A stretch of 64,000 nt of DNA from Gerris lacustris (Eukaryota; Arthropoda; Insecta; Hemiptera; Gerridae), in contig OX578283.1 in the NCBI GenBank assembly GCA_951217055.1, positions 60,641,832 through 60,705,831 on the forward strand. Direction: 5' to 3'. Each line of letters begins with the position of its first letter. Position 1 is the stretch's first letter. The notes below the pieces were generated by a model, which was given only the letters and a program-made list of their open reading frames with translations, had not been told where the DNA came from and searched no databases. The position numbers and the translations under genes were made by a program. Below, in pieces: positions 42,045 to 53,764 of this stretch.

Positions 42045-42560
42045 ATTTTTAAGTTTTAGGTAGTATTCAAACTACGGAAAGATTAAATTTTAATTTAAAT
42101 CAAATTATAATTATCATCAACTACGGGAGACATACAGAGAAAAATAGACTCCAACACCGGGACTTGAACCACGCCTCCTATATATCCGTTACAGGCGCTC
42201 TAACCAACTGAGCTATACACGAGAATGATTTTCTCTGTCGTTGCCGATACCAAGTCCCGAATCCAAGCTTTCAATCATTTCTACAAGTCTAGTAAGACAA
42301 TATTCGCGGCAATAGAACTAGACTGAGAATTAACGCTTATAATTATGAAGTACTCAATTAGTACCTGTACCTAGTACAATCAATTAGAAATTCAAATTTT
42401 TAAGTTTTAGGTAGTATTCATACTAAATTAAATCAAATTATAATTATCATTAACTACGGGAGACATACAGTTTTTGGAGAGCCTTTTTTTTTGAAGATGA
42501 GAAACTTTTTTGGAATTGTATGTCTCATGTAGTTAATGATAATTATAATTTGATTTAATA
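42045..42560 (-). mobile_element. T2 tRNA-headed SINE-like unit, tandem pair
   Basis: The tail phrase AAATTTTTAAGTTTTAGGTA occurs at ~42046 and ~42389, and TCAAATTATAATTATCAT repeats with the same ~343-bp period. A tRNA-like head lies at 42149-42223. Right of 42470 the tail module turns back inverted (ATGATAATTATAATTTGAT). Confidence 0.75.
42149..42223 (-). repeat. tRNA-like head of T2
   Basis: On the minus strand: TAGCTCAGTTGGTTAGAGC (D arm, A box) and GTGGTTCAAGTCCC (B box). The anticodon loop is two bases too long and the T stem is mismatched, so it is not a working tRNA. Confidence 0.65.
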
Positions 42561-42912
42561 TAAAAATGATTAATTTTCGTGTTTTCATAGGTACATTTAA
42601 TTATTATTGAACATTTCATCAAATTTTATCATAAAAATAACTTCTCCTCGGCTGGGAATCGAACACAGCCACTCTCCCTCCATGTTTAAACCAATTTTAC
42701 TCAGGAACTAGATTTCTCCCGGGAAAACGGCTTGTATCGTTAGATTCGTATCTAAATGGACTACATTTTAGAATTTTTAAATCAAAAACGTCGGAACCGT
42801 TTTCGAGAAATAATTGTTTTTTCAGAGCAACTTTATTTTATTATGTTCAAAATGTGTTTGATTTGTTAAAAGTTTTTTTGTTTTTTACTGGTCTTATATT
42901 ACTTTGCTTTGT

Positions 42913-43370
42913 AAGTTTCATCGCACATTTCCGTTTCCCCAATTTTGAACCACTTCCCGTGATTCAATCTTCCCCAAATTTTGCACATAGATACAACTAA
43001 GGTAAAGGATACAGAAACCAAAAAAATAAAAACAAAAACAAAATGGCGTCAAATTTATTTGCTTTTTAAGTTTCATCGCACACCTATTACCCCAATTTTG
43101 AACCACTTCCCATGATTCAATCTTCCCCAAATTTTGCACATAGATACAACTAAGGTGAAGAATACAGAAACCAAAAAAAATAAAAACAAAAACAAAATGG
43201 CGTCAAATTTATTTGCTTTTTAAGTTTCATCGCACATCAATTACCCCAATTTTGAACCACTTATCGTCATTCAATCTTCCCCAAATTTTGCAAATATATA
43301 CAACTAAGGTGAAGAATACCGAAACCAAAAAAAAAAAAAAAAAGGTTGAAAATAAGACCAGTTTTGAAAA
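42913..43370 (+). repeat. 155-bp tandem repeat, three copies
   Basis: Units start at 42913, 43068 and 43222 with AAGTTTCATCGCACA and contain CCAATTTTGAACCACTT, TTGCACATAGATACAACT and AAACAAAATGGCGTCAAAT. The third ends in an A run and AAAATAAGACCAG, as at 1130-1190. These are uninterrupted versions of the site used by the 58-1098 element. Confidence 0.92.
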
Positions 43371-43904
43371 ATGGCATTTTTATATTAATTATTTATCTGG
43401 ACTTGTGTTTATTTAGCTATTCCATAATTCCATATATTATTCTATAAGATATGCGTTTAAATCATCGAAATATTTCAATTTTTCTCTACTTAACGTTACG
43501 TTTTAGTTCATTTTTCGGAATTAAATAAAGAATATGAATAACTTTGTTAAAAGAGAAAAACAAGTAGAACAGGTTGAGATGAGCGTGTGTATTACAGGAT
43601 GCGTTATATTTCATCCTGTATTGGTATTCCGTCAACTACAGGATGCGTTGGTTTCCATCCTGTACTCGTATTCCGTCGACCTTGTTTATCTTGCATTCCT
43701 TGTTAACCTTCTACAAACAACTGGCTACTTTGAACCTATGTAAAAGCACTTACTCAGTTACTTCAATTTCAAATGATATTTCGTTTAACAAAAAACTTGT
43801 ACTTAAATCTTCTTCATTCACTTAATCGAATCTTATACAGGTTCCAATTTGTTTAGTTCTTTTCGAGTTTTCAATTTAATTATTAGACAATTTATTAAAT
43901 GTTG
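43371..43904. other. Mostly AT-rich; short local repeat
   Basis: ACAGGATGCGTT plus CATCCTGTA recurs at 43595 and 43638. Frames of 60-69 codons here show no homology I recognise. Confidence 0.5.
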
Positions 43905-44550
43905 AATTTAAATCAAATTATAATTATTATTAACTACGGGAAACAGACAGAGAAAAATTCACTCCAGCGCTGGGATTTGAACCACAGGCCTCTATATTTC
44001 CGGTATAGCGCTCTACCAACTAAGCTACGCAGGAGAATGATTTCCTCTGACGTTAATGATACCTTGTCCCGACTTTAAGCTTTCAATTTTCCACAAATCT
44101 GAGAAGTCAACATTAATGACATAGAACTAGACCGAGAAATAACGCTTATAATTATAAAGTACCCAATTAGTACCTGTACCTAGTACAATCAATTAGAAAT
44201 TCATATTTTACGATTTTGGTAGTATTCATACTACTGAAAGATTAAGTTTTAATTTAAATCAAATTATAATTAATATTAACTACGGGAAACAGACAGAGAA
44301 AAATACACTCCAGCGCTGGGATTTGAACCACAGGCCTCTATATCTATATTTGAACCACAGGCCTCTATCATTCTCCTGCGTAGCTTAGTTGGTAGAGCGC
44401 TATACCGGAAATATAGAGGCCTGTGGTTCAAATCCCAGCGCTGGAGTGTATTTTTCTCTGTCTGTTTCCCGTAGTTAATAATAATTATAATTTGATTTAA
44501 ATTAAAACTTAATCTTTCCGTAGTATGAATACTACCAAAATCGTAAAAAA
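43905..44550. mobile_element. T2 units: tandem pair plus inverted third
   Basis: Two minus-strand units start at ~43915 and ~44257 (period ~342). The second is followed by an inverted copy, so 44211-44341 and 44419-44549 form ~131-bp arms of a near-perfect palindrome. B boxes: GGGATTTGAACCACAGG at ~43972 and ~44320 (minus), GTGGTTCAAATCCC at 44422 (plus). Confidence 0.8.
44373..44446 (+). repeat. Best-preserved tRNA-like T2 head
   Basis: Folds with a 7-bp acceptor stem (CTCCTGC/GCTGGAG, one mismatch), D stem GCTT/GAGC and a perfect anticodon stem CTATA/TATAG around CCGGAAA. U33 is replaced by C and the T stem is weak. It is repeated in T2 units, so it is a SINE head; the anticodon position reads GGA. 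Confidence 0.6.
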
Positions 44551-44583
44551 TGAATTAAATGTTGAAGTAAAATTATCCATTTT

Positions 44584-44970
44584 TGCTTCCGAGCTTGCCG
44601 AAGGTAATGGAAGCATTGCGGTCGTTCTAAAGTAAGACTTTTTATGACTCCGAATTACAATATGTCTAGACAGAAATCCGTTTCAAACATCGGGTAACAA
44701 TTTCGCTCTCATGTCTGTCTGTCAGTCTTGTCCATCCACATCTAGATAAAATTAAATACTTGTTTGATTTTAATGATTTTTGGATCTTAGGTCATAATTA
44801 GCCCATTGTTGGTTCCATATTAATTATTAATGTTTCCCCATACGAACAAAACTTAAACACGTCTTTGAAAACTATATATTTAAAAGTGCTTATCCGATTT
44901 TGAAGGAATTTTTGAATTAGTGTCCTAATTGGCTGAGAATTTTATTTTTTAAAAAATTGTTACAAGTTAT
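44584..44970 (+). mobile_element. Family C copy, diverged and 3'-truncated
   Basis: GCTTCCGAGCTTGCCGAAGG, CATGTCTGTCTGTCAG, AGCCCATTGTTGGTTCC and GTGCTTATCCGATTTTGA in C order. The right end is missing. Confidence 0.75.
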
Positions 44971-44980
44971 TGGTAGTATT

Positions 44981-46187
44981 CAGTGGCGTAACTACCGTGG
45001 AGCAGTTGGAGCAATTTGCTCCAGGTGCCGGCTTAGAAAGCCGGCCCCCCCCCCGTAACTTTAGAAAATGCGCCCCTATAAATTACAAAATTCACCCCTG
45101 CCCCTCTTTTTCGGTCTTCGGGGACAGATGAAGTGAGGAAAATATGTTTAATAAACTCAATATTGCTTTTTGTTTATTAAAAAATTTAATTGAAGTATTG
45201 TGGACATAGAGTCATAAACTTTTTTGCCCCGTATACCACTTTTTTTCCCCCATAGACTCTAACTGCCTCATATTGAATTTTCCTAAACATATTCTTCAAA
45301 CATGTTGTAAACATCTGACTCAGTGCTGCTCACTTTTATAGGTTTTTTTTGTAGAGTAGCCAATTAATTGTAAAAAATCAAACATATATTACACTCATAT
45401 ATGTATATTGCTACCAAAATCCTAAAATATCTTTTAATTGATATGTCAAGTATATATTTTTGATTTTTAACATGATTAGATTTATTTTTATAAATATCTC
45501 GAAAACTAGATATTTCTCGGGAAAATTACTTATAACAATAATCTAAGTTCTTATTTAAATCGACTACTCCTTAATAAGCTATTAATCAAAATCGTCAGAA
45601 CCGTTTTCGAAAAATAATTTGTTTCATGTTTTTCAGTTTTTTTTTGTTTTTTTTAATGTTATGTCAATAAATTTGAATTTGGAGCTAAAATTCATTACTC
45701 GATCATATAATTTATTATGATTTTTCTGAACATATATAAGCTTGTACGAACTTTTGCTCCAAATGAATCTGAAATAAATCCTCCCTGTATTTATGTAAAA
45801 CATATAAGAGAAAGTAAAAACTAAGAAGAAGAAAGTATAACATAATATTAGTAAAAATTATAAAACTAGCAAAATAACAAAACAGTAATGAACTGATCAT
45901 AACCTTGTCGACTCTGATTTAAACACTTTATTTGCGCGTAAAAATTGTTTCTTAAGAATAATTTTGATTACACAGAGATATATAAATATTTCTTTCATGA
46001 TAGGTTACTACATTTTTTGGCGCCCCCTTGTGCAGGCGTCCCCCCTTGAGCGGGGGGACGCCTGCTCAAAAATTGTTTGGGTCTCCGCGACGCGGAGCCC
46101 GTGACACTTTTGTTTTTTACAGTAACATGAATGCATTTAGTGACCCCCTATAGGCAATATGTGACATGTAAGTTAGTTGCGCCCCTG
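44981..46187. mobile_element. Possible CAGTGGCGTA-end element
   Basis: Left end CAGTGGCGTAACTA at 44981 matches the hAT-like element at 1966. A decayed complement TAGTTGCGCCCCTG ends at 46187. The flanks do not form an 8-bp duplication, and 45476-45720 contains a family E fragment, so the boundaries are uncertain. Confidence 0.45.
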
Positions 46188-46229
46188 AACAGTGAGCTTA
46201 TCTTCCGTCGAGTCTCGGTGTCTACTATT

Positions 46230-46440
46230 TATAAAGGGAGACAGACAGAGAAAATATGACTTCAGCGCCAGGACTCGAACCACGGACCTCCCCCTCATAT
46301 CCAGTGTGCGGGAGCTCTAACCAATTAAGCTACACTGAAGAATACTTTCCTCTGACGATATCGATACCTAATCCCGAATTAAGCTTTCAAATGCTTCTAC
46401 AAGTCTTAGAAGTCAACAAATGACTATAGAAGAATAGAAT
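46230..46440 (-). mobile_element. T2 unit, single diverged copy
   Basis: GACTCGAACCACGG (inverted B box) and TCTAACCAATTAAGCTACA (A box side) followed by the T2 body CGAATTAAGCTTTCAA. Confidence 0.7.
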
Positions 46441-46782
46441 TGGTTAGAGCTTCCGCATATATTTTTTAACTAACAAATTACTAAAACTATTAAACATATC
46501 TTGCAAATATTTTAATAAATTAAGAGATGAAGTAATTAGAATAAATCAAGAAAAGCAGCTGGTCTAATCAAGGATGACTTCAATAACAATATGCATGTTT
46601 CCACGAAGCTGCAGGTAGCCAGTTACTCCGCTTTTCTTTTTTTATTTAATTAAAGATCTACAAATCATAGCTAACTCATATAAAGAGGATTAACAAATAT
46701 AAACAAATTATTTTAAATAAAAAGATTATTTTATTAAACTATTAATAATATAATGTTATAAGATAAAGATAATAATATGAAA
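46441..46782. other. AT-rich sequence, no gene seen
   Basis: No recognised element or frame. Confidence 0.55.
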
Positions 46783-46787
46783 TATTA

Positions 46788-47218
46788 GGTTTGTTCCAAC
46801 CGAGCATTGTACCGTCCGTGGGATCGTCACCAGCATGCGCAGTAGATAAAAGCCATTCCAAGCTGACTTGGGACAGTGTTTCGTACCGTACACGAAACTG
46901 TTCCAACCCCGGCAGGGATCGTTTGCGAACCGTTCACTGTACGGTCCCAACGATCCTCTGACAATACCATGTACTGGTTTGTATGACATGCGCAGTTATG
47001 TCAATAATTACAAATATCAACAGGAAGGTTTCCTAACTGTTAGGTTTCCTTAATGTTTTTAATACAGTGCGAATAATAGTCCTAAACTCGTTCCAACCTG
47101 GCATGATTTTATTACAGTACAATGTTAGCGCATGCGTATAAAACCTGTCCTAAACGATTCTCGAACGATCCGCGGGACGATACAAAGGACGGTACAAATA
47201 GCGGGGTTGGAACAAACC
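46788..47218. mobile_element. Harbinger-like MITE with GGTTTGTTCCAACC ends
   Basis: Inverted ends GGTTTGTTCCAACC and GGTTGGAACAAACC, extending to GTACCGTCC and GGACGGTAC, flanked by TATTA on both sides (46783-46787, 47219-47223). A third inner copy of the end motif (CTGTTCCAACCCCGGCAGG) lies at ~46900. The frames at 46756-46989 (-), 46868-47053 and 47132-47392 are shadows of the GC-richer repeat. Confidence 0.75.
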
Positions 47219-47223
47219 TATTA

Positions 47224-48004
47224 TTGTCAAAATAATATAACAATCAAAATTTGGCTGCCTAGGCTCAAAAATAAATTTTCATATCTAGGCATCAATATAT
47301 TCAGAAATATTTTTTCTGATTTTACTGCAGTAAAATTACATTTTTCAGCCCGATATCAGTTCATTAATGCTTCATTTTGCTGCCACAAGTAAATACATTT
47401 TCTTATTAACAATTTTTCTTTTCAACTGGAGCTTCAAAGCAATATTTTGAGCCAGCAATTTTGCAAATTACGAGAAGAATAGTCGCAAATTAATTCACAG
47501 ATTTGACCTGAATTTGCAAAATGGTCTTCTCAAAATCTAGACATAACCGCACAAAAAAATAAATATTTGATATTTTTTTAAATATCTTTCAATTTTCAAG
47601 GTTTTATTAATTTTAAAGGTAGATAGATACTTGTGACCTCAACATAGTACAAGACTAAGATCTTCCACTGATTAATTTCGTGTAGTATTTCAGAATTTTT
47701 AAAAATTTAGTGTTTCAGGAAAATATGAAGCCTTAATATTTTCATTTAATTGTTTCGGTGAGATGGAAAATTACAATATAATTAAGTAATTTAATAGATT
47801 CCACACTAAAATTCAGCGTGACTTAAGACAATTATCTAGTCCCATATAATATTTAGCCATTTTATCTGTGCTATAAATCTTAAATAGTATTAATTGAATA
47901 TGCCCCATATTACTATAATTTAAGCCATCTAGAGGAATTTCTAAAAAATAAATTGTTTGTGGGTAATTAACTATAATTAACCCATACTCACTAGCGCGTG
48001 TTTG

Positions 48005-48010
<6 letters not shown>
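47224..48010. other. AT-rich sequence, no gene seen
   Basis: No recognised family. Leads into a TA microsatellite. Confidence 0.55.

Positions 48011-48092
<82 letters not shown>
48011..48092. repeat. (TA)n microsatellite
   Basis: ~80 bp of TA with a single AAT interruption near 48074. Confidence 0.97.
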
Positions 48093-48093
<1 letters not shown>

Positions 48094-48264
48094 TCCACTT
48101 CAGGATCTTATAGGAATTTTTATGCTGATCTAAAACTATTCTTATTAGCATGGATCCGGAAATTCGAATTCAATATTCACACCAAATTAAAATTCTTTAA
48201 CTGTTGTACAGAAACTTGATGGAGGTCACCATATAGAAAATTAACTAATTGAATTAACAGTGAC

Positions 48265-50386
48265 AATAATTTTTTTTAATCAATATAATTTTTTATATAT
48301 ATATTAATTAATTAATACACCCTTGTAGATCAATGGAAGAGAAGTATGATGGCTCATAGGTGTAGAAAATAAATAAAATCGTTATTTCATTTGTGAAACG
48401 TTTCGACCAATAAGGTCATCTTCAGTCTTGTTTAATTCTAAAATTCAAACAAAGATAATGCAACATTAATTAAATTTGATAATTTTTAACATTTCCTTCT
48501 AATCTCACTGAGGTTCAATTTAACTTTAGATATATAATTAATATAAAATATACTTACAAGTTTCAATTAATGTGTCATTGTATAAAATAAAATACTATCT
48601 CCATTAGAGAGGGTCTAGAATTTAATTTGATAAAATTTAAATTTTAAAAGTTAAACAATAAATATCACCTTGCTCTAGCACACTGACATCGATATAACAT
48701 TTAAAGTTAAAATTTTTAAATAAATAAATAAACATAATAAAAATGGTAACAATTATTAAAACTCAAAAAAATGTATAATATCACAAACCAGAAAGACACT
48801 TATCAGCTGTATATATGTAATCTTCAAAGCAATTAATCATCGAGAACATTCATCTAGTTAAACAGTAGTTCTTATATTTAATACTTAATTTATAAATTCA
48901 TATTTTACGATTTTGGTAGTATTCATACTACGGAAATATTAAATTTTAATTTAAATCAAATTATAATTATTACTTAATTTATATACATTCTGGCTAGTTC
49001 CAATTGGTTATTTATTGAGTGGTTAATGGTTTTAATGATGTACCCTTATTATTAAAATTGTATTTTAATGCCTAATATAATAAATTGGTATTGCGTGAAG
49101 TCTCACGTAAAAAGGGTTTCGTTGGTGTTGTAAACATGAAATTAGTAGTTGGGGGGGGGGGGGGAATTTGGATGTTTTTGACAAAATGGCGTAGAAAATT
49201 AAACGCTTTCTACAAGTGTTATATATTTTTGTAATCTACTCTTCAATTCCTTTCATTTGATACCTCACTCAAAATTTTAAAAAAATATTTTTTTTCCCGT
49301 GACATCAATCAGCCGCCATCTTGGATTCCCAGTTAATCCGACCAAGTTGCTATTCTTATTTTTTCTTTGGCCTATCAGACCGCACATTTTGCATATTTTT
49401 AGTAAGAGCGGAAATATGATTTTAGGGGGGGGGGGGGGGGGGGCACGCAAAATTTCAATGTTTTTTGACAAAATGGTGCCGAAAATTTAACACTTTCCTT
49501 AAGTGATATATATATTTGTAATCTATTCTTCAATACCTTTCATTTAATACCCCACCCAAAATTTAAAAAAAATATTTATTTTCGTGTGACATGAATTATC
49601 CGCCATCTTGGATTCCCAGTAAATCAGATCAAATTACTAATCTTATTTTTTCTATGGCCCACCAGACCACACATTTTGCATATTTTTCTATATTTTTAGT
49701 ATGAGCGGAAATACGATTTTAGGGGGGAATTTCGATGTTTTTTGACAAAATGGCGCCGAAAATTGAACACTTTCCCTAAGTGATATATATATTTGTAACC
49801 TACTCTTTAATACCTTTCATTTGATACCCCATTTAAAATTTTAAAAAAATATTTTTTTTCATGATATTTGCATGACGTGAGTTATCCGCCATTTTGGATT
49901 TGAACAGCTGATAATTTTGAGTTCGCTATATTTTTCCTGTGTGCGCGTCAAAACGATCTTTAATATTGGAAAGTTTCACGTTTCTATATCTTTTTATTCA
50001 AAAGTTATCGGAACCGTACAGAGTGACAGACAGACAGACACATGAACGAAACTATAAGGGTTTCTTTTTTTGGTTTTACCAACGAAACCCTAAAAAGGAA
50101 GCTGTGAATCTCTCTAATGGAGATAGTATTTTATTTTATACAATGACACATTAATTGAAACTTGTAAGTATATTTTATATTAATTTTATATCTAAAGTTA
50201 AATTGAACCTCAGTGAGATTAGAAGGAAATGTTAAAAATTATAAAATTTAATTAATGTTGCATTATCTTTGTTTGAATTTTAGAATTAAACAAGACTGAA
50301 GATGACCTTATTGGTAGAAACGTTTCACAAATGAAATAACGATTTTATTTATTTTCTACACCTATGAGCCATCATACTTCTCTTCC
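48265..50386. mobile_element. 2.1-kb insertion with ~290-bp inverted arms
   Basis: Left arm ~48331-48617 and right arm ~50108-50389 are near-perfect inverted copies, with AATGGAAGAGAAGTATGATGG at the outer edge and GGAGATAGTATTTTATTTTA at the inner edge. ATTAACAGTGAC occurs at 48253-48264 and 50387-50398, a candidate 12-bp target duplication. Each arm has CTGAAGATGACC, TTATT, GGT(C/A)GAAACG, a small stem-loop. The spacer contains a family F element and a T2 tail fragment. A Penelope-like retroelement with inverted ends is one explanation; no protein frame remains. Confidence 0.65.
49113..50091. mobile_element. Family F element, longest copy
   Basis: Ends AGGGTTTCGTTGGT and ACCAACGAAACCCT. 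Internally it has three tandem ~290-bp modules, each with TTGACAAAATGG, ATTTGTAATCTACTC, CTTTCATTTGATACC and ATCCGCCATCTTGGATTCCC; two modules begin with long G runs (49151, 49424). The right part holds CAGACAGACAGACAC. No frame. Confidence 0.8.
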
Positions 50387-50584
50387 ATTAACAGTGACGT
50401 AAAACTTTGAAATTTTACTGAAAATCAGGGATCTGTTGTGCAGAGCTATATTTGATCTTATTTGACGGAAAATTCGATGATCTTCGAGGTTTACTTCAAG
50501 ATGTATTACTGTTAGAAGCGTAGTTTCAAAGAATTTTATGAATGAACAACAATAAACGATCATTATATTTATTACAAACAAAAT

Positions 50585-51000
50585 AGACTGCCAATAAGTG
50601 TGGCACATAGCTTCCTCGCATCCTATCACGTACTTTATTGATTTTATGCTTTTACAAACCATTATTCTCTAATTTATTTAATTGCTTCCCCTGTTTTTTT
50701 AATACGTCAAAATTGTTTTGATAAAAACCGTTTTAAAAAAGTCTTTAAACAAAAGTTAAAGAGTGTAGACGGTCGAAATTAATGGTTTGAATATGTCTCA
50801 ATTTGAAGACGAAATATCACCAAATGAAAAATAAATAGAATAGCATAGCAAATGTGTTAGCTTGTTTACATAATAATACCCCTGAAGACAAACTCAGCAA
50901 ATATTATGGTCGAAATTAATCTGCGGTCTACTTTCGACAAACCATCCAAATTTCATAATAATTTCAAGATAAAAAGAACTTTTTACATACTACGTTTTTA
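50585..51000 (-). mobile_element. Family C copy, truncated
   Basis: Inverted right end GCCAATAAGTGTGGCACATA, then CTTCCTCGCATCCTATCACG. The left end is missing. Confidence 0.7.
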
Positions 51001-51519
51001 AATTTTCTGTTGAATCGTATGTAATGTTGATAATATAATTGTCATTGTTATATAATATATAATGTTAGTGAAAAAATAAATAGTTCCGAATTTATTTACT
51101 TCACATAAATGACAACCATCCAGAGACCTGATCTTAAACCTATAAAAAAGTAAATCTTTGTACAACGGATCTCCCAAATCTAAAGCATGCCATCGATATA
51201 TTTGAAATAATATAATCGATATTTCCTGTTTTGCTGTCATTCAATGTTTATCTATCACAAATTTGAGACCCGTCAAAACGAAGATTGCGTAATTATTGGA
51301 TATGGCAAAACAAATAAAATAACTTGCGGATTTTTTCCGAACTAACTTTCCGCACAGCAAAATTTGCTGAAAACTAATTAAATTCTGCTGAAAGATGGCT
51401 AAAAGTATTAAAATAATGCATTGTCATCGTGTTCTGAGCTATACTAAAAGTTTCAAATGTCTAGCTATTCGGGAAGTTAGTTAGAAATCGATTGCCAGAT
51501 TTGTACCGGGCAAACAAAC

Positions 51520-51890
51520 AAACAAACAAGAATGCAAGCTAATAAAAACGTAGTAAAAATCAGATAAGTACTTTTGAAGATATGGAAGTAAATAAATGTA
51601 TGTTTGTGCGCTTGTTGAAGAGAAACAAATGTGTGCAGAAGGTTGAAACTTATATGAGACCAACAATGAGATAATTATGACCTACCACATAGAAATTTTC
51701 TGTTAAATCAGACAAGTAGTTTTTAATATATATGTTAGTTCACAAAAATTGAACAGACCGACAGACTGACAGACAGTCACGGAACCAAAATGATGTTTGA
51801 AACGTATTTCTGCCTTGTAATTTTTTTAAATCGGAGTCATCAAATAAAAAATAGCTTCTGTTACCTTCGGTAGGCTTGGAAGCAAAAGTC
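51520..51890 (-). mobile_element. Family C copy, left half
   Basis: GTGTGCAGAAGGTTGAAAC, TGACCTACCA and CAGACAGTCACGGAACC, ending TTACCTTCGGTAGGCTTGGA. The right end is missing. Confidence 0.7.
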
Positions 51891-52102
51891 GATTTTTACC
51901 GATTTGTCAAATCAATCAGTAGAGGTAAAACAAATAAGATTTGATAGAAAGAAACGACCTTCACTCTGATCAAAATTTAATTAGAGGGGTAATATCAGTT
52001 AAAAAAAAAATATATAAAGTATAAAAAAGAACCTTATTGAATTCTAGGAGGGGTGATTTAATAGCACCTGAATTATTTATAACTTACCTGTTCGGAATAC
52101 GA

Positions 52103-52261
<159 letters not shown>

Positions 52262-52624
52262 CTCAAAACTTGGACCGCAACATTATAATATACCTCGTCA
52301 ACCGCTGAATGACAATTTAACACTGACTCAACTATAGTTTTGTCTCGCAGAGAATTACACTAAAAGTAAACTTGAATATTTATGACGCAAATAAACAAAA
52401 TTGAATATATTTAAGTTCTCATTCAATCAAAATGAGGCTTTTTAAAACAATTGTAGTTTTTATGGAAAGAACTACTAGCTTGTTTCAAGAAATATAATTA
52501 TTTTGTTTTGTTTTCCGTACGAATGCTTTAAGATGTGTAAACCTAACGTAGTAATTTGGGCAAAGAGAAATAGTGCATAACTGAAACAAGGCTAAATAGT
52601 GAATATATGTTGTTTTTGGTTTTT

Positions 52625-53326
52625 GGAACGAAGTTCCTTATGGCACGTTCTGGAGCCCAGGAGTAAATCCGAAAAAAAAACTACCAAAATCACCTTCACA
52701 AAATCTACAGATTACGATAACATGAGTAAAAGATCACTGAGTTAGATGAAATTTGGTACACATGTTCATTTTACCAATGCCCAGGCTGAGTTCGTCGGAA
52801 AACGTTATCCGCCCAAGCGTTCACGCGCAACGCTCGCGTAAACGTAAGCTTCGAAAGACGGGAAAATGTGTTATTAAGGAAGCCTGTTTCTTGACTTGTT
52901 TTGATTATTTTTGTTATATATGTCAAAAATGTCACTTTGTTTTGTAAATAAATAAAATATTATCATGTAAAATTTCACCCTGATACAAGGAGAAGCTGTA
53001 GAGTAGGGAAGAGATATATTTTATAATATTTTAAATTAATTGGCCGGGTAGGTAGAAAACAGTCCTATTTCAATCCAAACTCCTTTAACAAACATACTCT
53101 TTCACTATAAACTCATCATGATCAACGTTTTTCTTATATTCAAATATATTTATAGTAAGACTCTTGCTTTAATTATACAAATAATGATTTTCTTTTAATT
53201 TTGCCTTAACTCTTGTCTCTTTTTTAACTCCGCCATGGCCATGTATAAGTAGTTAGCAATGTATACGTACTTAGCAGTGTGATTTTATAATTTATATTTA
53301 ATGAAAAATGTAAGGAACTTCGTTCC
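52625..53326. mobile_element. Inverted-repeat element with GGAACGAAGTTCC ends
   Basis: GGAACGAAGTTCCTTA (52625-52640) and TAAGGAACTTCGTTCC (53311-53326) are perfect inverted repeats, and the first 13 bases are themselves a palindrome. Family D sequence (CCAGGCTGAGTTCGTC, CAACGCTCGCGTAAACG) lies at 52738-52860, inverted. Confidence 0.6.
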
Positions 53327-53458
53327 TACAGGGTGTCCCGCGACACCACACGTATTTTTTTTTTAGTGAATGGGATTATATATTATGATCGATCAGAAAA
53401 TGATTACTACAAAAAATGTTTATGCAGTTTTAATTCTTATTTTACATTTTGTCAACTA

Positions 53459-53610
53459 TATTGCTTCCGAGCTTACCGAAGGTAACGGAAGCTATGTCAT
53501 CGTTCTGAAGAACGTTAATATTTTTGGTCTGCGATGTCAAAAAATGTCAGATATCCGTTTCAGACATCAGGAAACATCTTAGAATCCGTGTCTGTCTGTC
53601 TGTAGGTTTC
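53459..53610 (+). mobile_element. Family C left-end fragment
   Basis: GCTTCCGAGCTTACCGAAGG through TCCGTGTCTGTCTGTCTG, then truncated. Confidence 0.75.
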
Positions 53611-53613
53611 ATG

Positions 53614-53702
53614 TGTCTGTACCGACTCCGGACTGAGAGAATTATTTGGGGACTGGGGGGATATTTTTTTTTTTTTTTTTTATTATTATTATTAATATTT
53701 CC

Positions 53703-53764
<62 letters not shown>

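Larger units (their letters stand above)
41955..42850 (-). mobile_element. Family E copy split by a T2 insertion
   Basis: 41963-42040 (CAGACAAACTTTCTCATATA to CCCAGTGTTTAAC) and 42575-42850 (GGTACATTTAATTATTATTG to GTTTTCGAGAAATAATT) are the two parts of one E copy in inverted order. The ~530 bp between them are T2. Confidence 0.7.

Noticed and set aside
44373..44446. Functional tRNA gene
   Set aside because: Position 33 is not U, the T stem does not pair, and the same sequence recurs in the T2 units with a shared tail.
46756..47392. Three frames of 61-86 codons
   Set aside because: They overlap both arms of the Harbinger-like MITE and have no protein-like pattern.
50296..50345. Hammerhead ribozyme in the inverted arm
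   Set aside because: CTGAAGA and GAAA flank a stem, but an extra base breaks the junction, and no correct cleavage triplet or stem I partner follows. Only a resemblance.
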